From a virus, in the IMG/VR virus record IMGVR_UViG_3300047558_000137, positions 62,001 through 126,000 of that record: a DNA stretch of 64,000 bases; one strand, written 5' to 3'. Numbering within the stretch: the stretch's first letter is position 1; each line of letters opens with the position of its first letter. The notes under the pieces were generated by a model. It worked only from the letters and a program-made list of their open reading frames with translations. It made no database searches and was not told the origin of the DNA. A program made the translations under genes and the position numbers. Below, one piece after another: positions 59,509 through 64,000 of this stretch.

Positions 59509-60768
59509 TTAAATAGCGTGTGTTGCTATTTTCTTTAATTTTCTGTTCTGTATAGCCATAATTTCCATGTTAGAACGTTCTAAGTATCCTCTATTTACAA
59601 ATTTAGGAGATACAGGATTATACGTGCTGTCTCCTATGTAATATAGTTGACTTAAATTTGGTTTAAACCCCACGGGGCTGTTTAATTCATATTGGAAATA
59701 CTTTGGATCGATTTTATCTACTAGAAATTTTAGCCCTGCACGCCATGCATGATCGTACTCGGTCCCTGCTAAATTAGTATGAAACCAGTGATCCATTTCA
59801 TTGTAGAAACTAGTTGTTGGCTTTGATGTTTGCCATGTTTCTAAATCATAATCTGGGTATATTATTGATTTAGCGATATATTCGTATGCTGTGCGCTGGT
59901 TTGTATTACCATTGGGTGTCTGCACCAAATGCCTGACATGTCCGTTCTGGGACATATCAAACCACATCTTAATCATGTGTGCTTGCTTACACACTATTTC
60001 TGGCAAATCTGGAGTCCAATAAAATAACTCTGTGGTTATATTGGTATTATCTCCAACTACAGGATTGGGATGATTTGCCTGTAGGTCACTATAATAGACA
60101 TACCATTTGTTTTCTATAATACAGACTTTGGGTTTATCAATACCATATAACGCACAGATCTTCTTTCCAGAATCAGCTAGGGTTTGATGTGCAGTAGTTC
60201 CAAAGTTAGTGTGCTTAATTCCATGACCGGGTTGAAACCAGTCCCGAGTAGTGTAGACCCACGACTCATCTCTCATATATGAATCGTTTAGAAGATTTTC
60301 ACTGTAGTCTTGAACTGTAACTACTGTATCGGGAAAGTTTGTCTTGATCCAGTGCAGTAGTGGTTCAGCGGCAAATTTCTTCTCACTTAGTGTATTTTCT
60401 GCGTTAGTGTTCCATGGATCGTCTGTTACATCCTTGTCTACTTGTGCGGGATATCTAAATACAACTTCGTCTAAGTGAATTCCGTTTAGTAAGAAAGCAA
60501 AAATAGCAGTAGTACTGTCTCCACCGCCACTAGCTTCAACTCTAATCCAATCATACTGATCTCGTAACTGCTGTGCCCTGATTCGATACAACTCTCGTAT
60601 ACTGACTTCGGGTTCTTGTGTCCAATTAAATTTAGCCAAGTCGATTGTATTAAAGTGCCACCCAGGTGTTACGCCTAATTCTGTGGCACGTATGTAAGCC
60701 TGAGGCTTTGAATAGAAAACCTCAGTGCCTACTGTGTAATAACCTAATTTAGGATTACGTTCAATCAT
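59509..60768 (-). CDS. PP-loop ATP pyrophosphatase-like protein (copy B)
   Basis: A 419 aa protein with a PP-loop (ASGGGDS, residues 79-85) in the segment RIRAQQLRDQYDWIRVEASG, followed by a helix and an LNGIHLDEVVFRYP strand. This is the ATP-adenylating motif of the QueC/TilS/asparagine-synthetase superfamily. It is much longer than QueC (about 230 aa) and I see no QueC zinc cysteines. It is paralogous to the protein at 62851. It probably activates a carboxylate or carbonyl with ATP, substrate unknown. It is coupled to the Bug-like gene by ATGA. Confidence 0.75.
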   Translation of the reverse strand: MIERNPKLGYYTVGTEVFYSKPQAYIRATELGVTPGWHFNTIDLAKFNWTQEPEVSIRELYRIRAQQLRDQYDWIRVEASGGGDSTTAIFAFLLNGIHLDEVVFRYPAQVDKDVTDDPWNTNAENTLSEKKFAAEPLLHWIKTNFPDTVVTVQDYSENLLNDSYMRDESWVYTTRDWFQPGHGIKHTNFGTTAHQTLADSGKKICALYGIDKPKVCIIENKWYVYYSDLQANHPNPVVGDNTNITTELFYWTPDLPEIVCKQAHMIKMWFDMSQNGHVRHLVQTPNGNTNQRTAYEYIAKSIIYPDYDLETWQTSKPTTSFYNEMDHWFHTNLAGTEYDHAWRAGLKFLVDKIDPKYFQYELNSPVGFKPNLSQLYYIGDSTYNPVSPKFVNRGYLERSNMEIMAIQNRKLKKIATHAI

Positions 60769-61685
60769 TTTGATTGATCGATTTTAACACCAACTGTTAA
60801 GTTAGTCCAATATTTAGATTGCTCATCCCACCATTTTACTAAATCCTTTTCTGGGATTTGGTAAGGTTGGCAATAGTCAAGTGCATAAGAATCTCTAACA
60901 GATTTTTTACCTTCTACTTTAAGTAGAATATCTCTGATTTCTTTTGCTTTGTCTTCTGGGAATGTTTTTGGTACCATTAGGTTATAAGGAGTATTCATCT
61001 TGCCCATTGCTGTAGGAAAGCCTTGGCTTACTAATGTTGCGTACTTTCCTACAGGTTTAGTGCCGGTGATCCCTAGAATATTCAGCTTAGGCTTACCTGG
61101 TTCAGCAACAACATATTTTTCTGCATCACCAATAAATCCCACTGCTAGATCAACTTGGCCGCCGAGAGCAGCAATAAATGCATCTATTGTAGATTTAAAC
61201 GGAATAATGGTTGCATTTGGGTATGCTCGAACTACCTCAATGGCCATCAGATGACTAACTACACCAAGTCCACTAGTCGCAATGGTAATAGGTTGATCCT
61301 TTGGAACTTCCTTCCATGATGAGTACTTAGAACTTGCTACAGAAAATGGAACACTACATTGTGTGATTAATGTACGGAAATCGTTTGGATCGTAGCTTTC
61401 TTTAGGATAGAAAGCAGGACGCACCCAGAATACACCCGACGTCATAAAAATACTGCCGGGCGTATTTTTAACATAGTTACCTGCAATAGCATTGCCGGCC
61501 CCGGGCTTTGCATCAAAGATAAAGTTATACTTGTCTTGAATTTTATTTGCTTCTTCAGCCAGGTTACGACTGTAGTTTGCACTGTTATCTGCGGCGCTGA
61601 AGCCATAGATGATTTGAATAGTTTCTTTTGCAGATGCAGATAATGCTACTGCCGCAAAAACCAACGCGGTTAAAAGTTTTTTCAT
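60765..61685 (-). CDS. Bug/TctC family periplasmic solute-binding protein
   Basis: About 306 aa from the ATG at 61685, with the SD TTGGAG. It has a signal peptide, MKKLLTALVFAAVALSASA, cut before KETI. The mature protein has the Bug/TctC pattern: IIYGFSAADNSANY at the ligand-binding loop, a FDAKPGAGNAIAGNYV motif (the PGAG typical of the family), ATSGLGVVSHLMAIE and a late DYCQPYQIP. The family binds carboxylates for tripartite tricarboxylate transporters in the periplasm. It would feed a host TctAB-type transporter. A sigma70 promoter lies just upstream. Confidence 0.82.
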   Translation of the reverse strand: MKKLLTALVFAAVALSASAKETIQIIYGFSAADNSANYSRNLAEEANKIQDKYNFIFDAKPGAGNAIAGNYVKNTPGSIFMTSGVFWVRPAFYPKESYDPNDFRTLITQCSVPFSVASSKYSSWKEVPKDQPITIATSGLGVVSHLMAIEVVRAYPNATIIPFKSTIDAFIAALGGQVDLAVGFIGDAEKYVVAEPGKPKLNILGITGTKPVGKYATLVSQGFPTAMGKMNTPYNLMVPKTFPEDKAKEIRDILLKVEGKKSVRDSYALDYCQPYQIPEKDLVKWWDEQSKYWTNLTVGVKIDQSK

Positions 61686-61705
61686 GTTTATTTTCTCCAA
61701 TAAAA

Positions 61706-61734
61706 ATTATACAAAATTATTACTAATTTGTCTA
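61706..61734 (-). promoter_or_regulatory. Sigma70-type promoter of the Bug-like gene
   Basis: On the minus strand TAGACA (61734-61729) and TATAAT (61711-61706) are exactly 17 bases apart. The SD and ATG of the Bug-like gene follow within 25 bases. One base differs from the -35 consensus, and the -10 is perfect. It indicates transcription by the host polymerase, independent of the late genes. Confidence 0.75.
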
Positions 61735-61867
61735 TGATTAAAGGCTAGTAGGATTTCTACTTACGGAAGTCGGCGTTCTATGTGTATCACAACAGTAAAA
61801 GAGTTTTACTACTCTTGGCGTCAACTATATGTCCGGCGTCAGATATCTGGCGCTGCAAAATTATTTA
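61735..61867. promoter_or_regulatory. Intergenic region with hairpins and GGCGTCA repeats
   Basis: The region contains a perfect 7 bp hairpin AGTAAAA-GAG-TTTTACT (61794-61810), an 18 bp near-palindrome around CAGATATCTG (61836-61853) and two direct GGCGTCA repeats 18 bases apart (61817, 61835). It has no T-run, so a regulatory site is more likely than a terminator. It separates the dihydroxyphthalate-type gene from the Bug-like gene's promoter. Confidence 0.5.
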
Positions 61868-62851
61868 TTATAATTTGTATTGTAACAAAGTTTCTTTAGC
61901 AAATAATTCTTCTACAGTAAGTAAATGTTTAGACAAGCCTTGTGTGTGGTGGTAACGGCAAAATGTTTCTAACATAGTTAAATTATTTTTAATTCCATAA
62001 CTCCACCAATTGTTGCCAAACTCTCGACGAGTTTCTTCTATGTGTGCAGGCAACCACGGTAACATTATTTTTAATGCATCGGTTTCCTGTAAATCTGTAT
62101 AAGCATACTCTTGAGCCTGTACAAACGCATTAAGTAAATTTTGAGCAAGCCATCTATGTTGTTCATATATCGATCTACGTATAACAATAACATGCATAGC
62201 AGGAAATATATTAGTTAGCCGATAGTAATCTTTTTCTACGTTTGCAAAATCAGGAAACAATCTTATAACTTTCCCGTCACCTTTTAAAAAACTAGTTGGC
62301 GTTCTGGCAGCATATAGTGCATCAATTTCGCCAGTATACAACATATTAGACAATGTTTTATTTGAGTCAATTGGGCTCACAAAATCTAAATCAAGTGGTA
62401 CACGTTCTATTCTGCCGGGCTGCTCTTGCCCGCCGGTGTAATGTTTTTGCGTAGTTTGATCTACACCATAGTATTCTTGCAAAATGCCACGGATCCATAC
62501 AGGTGCAGTCATTTGATATTCAGGGCTCGCTACACGTTTACCATTTAAATCACTCGGTGTTTTAATTCCTGACTCAGCATTAACGTAGATACAACTATGT
62601 CTAAAGAATCTAGATGGAAACACTGGAATAGCAACAAATGGTCTTTCTTCAGTATGTAAAGACATGCAGTAACTAGATAAAGACATTTCTGCTACGTCAA
62701 AATCTTGATATCGTGCCATTCTGAAGAATGTTTCATCTACAGGTAAATTGCTGTAATACAATTCTGCGCCCTCAACAGACACACACCCGTCAATTAACGC
62801 GGCAATGCGATCATAGTTCCAACAGGCAAAACTTAAATTTAATTTTTTCAT
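61868..62851 (-). CDS. 4,5-dihydroxyphthalate decarboxylase family protein
   Basis: A 327 aa protein that matches, from end to end, the pattern I know for 4,5-dihydroxyphthalate decarboxylases: DVAEMSLSSYCMS near 53-65, the FPSRFFRHSCIYVNAES box, GKRVASPEYQMTAPVWIRG and PGRIERVPLDL. The family also holds periplasmic substrate-binding proteins, but here there is no signal peptide, so a cytoplasmic enzyme is likely. The reaction would release CO2 from dihydroxyphthalate to give protocatechuate. The ATG overlaps the PP-loop gene's stop (TAATG). Confidence 0.75.
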   Translation of the reverse strand: MKKLNLSFACWNYDRIAALIDGCVSVEGAELYYSNLPVDETFFRMARYQDFDVAEMSLSSYCMSLHTEERPFVAIPVFPSRFFRHSCIYVNAESGIKTPSDLNGKRVASPEYQMTAPVWIRGILQEYYGVDQTTQKHYTGGQEQPGRIERVPLDLDFVSPIDSNKTLSNMLYTGEIDALYAARTPTSFLKGDGKVIRLFPDFANVEKDYYRLTNIFPAMHVIVIRRSIYEQHRWLAQNLLNAFVQAQEYAYTDLQETDALKIMLPWLPAHIEETRREFGNNWWSYGIKNNLTMLETFCRYHHTQGLSKHLLTVEELFAKETLLQYKL

Positions 62852-64000
62852 TAAAATCTATTACCTAAGGTAATATTAAATTTTTGTCTAGTATTATCAA
62901 ACATTACAGCATCACCAATATAGTAGAACGGAGTTAAGAACCCAACAAAGCCTACCGCACGGCCAAATTCAATATTAAAGTATTTTCGATCAATATTACG
63001 TTCAACAAAATTAATGCCAGCCATCCAACTATTGTATAGTTTATGTCCTTGAAAGTTATTGTAAAACCAAAAGTCCATTTCGCTATAAAAGTTAGTACCA
63101 GGTTTAGATACTTGAAACGTCATTGGATCGTAGTCAGGATAGACCAATGGCTTAACCATTTGTTCGTATGCTGTTCGCTGAGCGTTACTATGATTAGGCC
63201 AACGCACTAGGTATTGTAAATGCTGATTAGCTGGCATACTAAACCAATTGCGTACTAGGTGTGCTTGCTTTACACTGATCTCAGGCAAGTCCGGAGACCA
63301 GAAGAAGTATTCGTTTGTAATATTAGTATACTCACCTATGTCTGGATTGGCATAGTTAGCCTGGAAGTCGATAAAATACAAATACCACTTGTCGTCACGT
63401 ATACACATCTTAGGTTTGTCAATGCCGTATAACACACAGATCTTTTTACCCGAGTCTGCTAATATGCGTTGGTCAATTGTGTGGTAGTTAGGAAACTTAG
63501 TAACGTGTGCTGGTTGTAGGAAGTCTTTGGCTGCATAAACCCACGACTCATCACGGTCTTCATTTTCTAACATGTCTTCGCTGTAGTCGTGGACTGTAAC
63601 TTTAACCTTAGGGTAATGTACCTGCACCCATTGTAACAACGGTTTAGTTGCTAACTCAGCTTCACTTAGAGTATTTTCAACTTTATAGTTACCGGCATCA
63701 ACGGGTATAGTTTCGCCTCCGGCCTTTGGATAACGAAATACAACTTCGTCGATATGAATACCATTAAGTAGAAAACAAAATAGGGTTTGTGCGCTATCAC
63801 TGCCACCTGAACATTCTAGTCGAATATAATCGTAACGATCCCGTAACTGCTGTGCCCTGATGCGATATAATTCTTTGAGATTTACTTCAGGCTCGTGTGT
63901 CCAATTTTGGGCACCATATACTTCGTTATTAAAATTCCAGTTTGGAAATTGATCTGTGCGAGTGCCTTCTATTAGGGCCTGCACCTTACTGTAATATCGT
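62851..64000 (-). CDS. PP-loop ATP pyrophosphatase-like protein (copy A), partial at window end
   Basis: A paralogue of the protein at 59509, with SGGSDS in the same context (RDRYDYIRLECSGGSDSAQT) and LNGIHIDEVVFRYPK. The frame is open to the window edge, and the bases before the GTG at 63984 still encode residues that match the paralogue (RYYSKV versus FYSKPQ), so the start is outside the window. It belongs to a four-gene unit with the decarboxylase-family gene, the Bug-like gene and copy B. Confidence 0.75.
   Translation of the reverse strand, partial: RYYSKVQALIEGTRTDQFPNWNFNNEVYGAQNWTHEPEVNLKELYRIRAQQLRDRYDYIRLECSGGSDSAQTLFCFLLNGIHIDEVVFRYPKAGGETIPVDAGNYKVENTLSEAELATKPLLQWVQVHYPKVKVTVHDYSEDMLENEDRDESWVYAAKDFLQPAHVTKFPNYHTIDQRILADSGKKICVLYGIDKPKMCIRDDKWYLYFIDFQANYANPDIGEYTNITNEYFFWSPDLPEISVKQAHLVRNWFSMPANQHLQYLVRWPNHSNAQRTAYEQMVKPLVYPDYDPMTFQVSKPGTNFYSEMDFWFYNNFQGHKLYNSWMAGINFVERNIDRKYFNIEFGRAVGFVGFLTPFYYIGDAVMFDNTRQKFNITLGNRF

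Noticed and set aside
1-64000. tRNA genes
   Set aside because: I looked for T-loop motifs (GGTTCRANTCC and its complement) and for cloverleafs, and saw no convincing candidate. The spacer at 40753-40846 was tested by eye and does not fold as a tRNA.
1-64000. CRISPR array or insertion sequence
   Set aside because: No regularly spaced direct repeats and no transposase or terminal inverted repeats were seen.

Overview
This 64 kb window is a densely packed bacteriophage genome fragment with no cellular housekeeping genes and no recognisable tRNA or rRNA gene. A T4-like (myovirus) core is visible: family B DNA polymerase (gp43-like), sliding clamp (gp45-like), 5'-3' exonuclease/RNase H, a DsbA-like late-transcription protein, DHFR and thymidylate synthase, and T4-type late promoter motifs (xTAAATA) in front of presumed virion and lysis genes. 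Genes overlap by 1 to 40 bases, often as ATGA or TAATG. The Bug/TctC-type binding protein and a dihydroxyphthalate-decarboxylase-like protein suggest a proteobacterial host, perhaps a betaproteobacterium; this is inference.

Layout. 7-4352 (+): two unknowns, folA, thyA, sugar epimerase and DegT aminotransferase. 4333-7440 (-): a short protein with a capsid-targeting-like N-terminus and an 880 aa Trp/Tyr-rich repeat protein. 7439-8620 (+): a glycosyltransferase-like gene whose start codon overlaps the divergent one. 8598-10818 (-): HNH-like, ParB-like and GIY-YIG-like genes. 11038-11677 (+): two small genes. Everything from 11678 to the end is on the minus strand. 11678-18500 holds small genes plus exonuclease, SGNH-like hydrolase and queE. 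18485-24529 holds isocitrate lyase, queD, a phosphoribosyltransferase, an FG-GAP lipoprotein and folE. 24531-31926 is a glycan/radical-SAM/methyltransferase stretch. 31936-35754 holds a QueD-like protein, dpdA, a sulfotransferase and the clamp. 35809-40188 is the polymerase region. 40847-48216 is an apparent late operon of capsid-internal proteins (deaminase, GH19 glycosidase, metallopeptidase, Dps, two large multi-module proteins). 48247-55905 includes an NMNAT-like protein, a ClpA-like unfoldase and DnaJ. 55915-58364 is the lysis module (putative holin, DUF4337-like, Rz1/Rz spanins, GH19 endolysin). 59509-64000 pairs two paralogous PP-loop ATP pyrophosphatases with a periplasmic Bug/TctC protein and a 4,5-dihydroxyphthalate-decarboxylase-family protein.

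How it may work together. folE, queD, queE and dpdA form a 7-deazaguanine pathway that would put a modified guanine into phage DNA. Isocitrate lyase, the Bug protein and the decarboxylase-family protein look like auxiliary metabolic genes acting on small organic acids and the glyoxylate shunt. The 40.8-48.2 kb operon looks like a set of enzymes targeted into the prohead by T4-style N-terminal peptides and trimmed by a prohead protease, so that they would enter the next host with the DNA. The endolysin start carries a T4 gene e-like arrangement in which a late promoter sits inside a hairpin that would otherwise hide the ribosome binding site.
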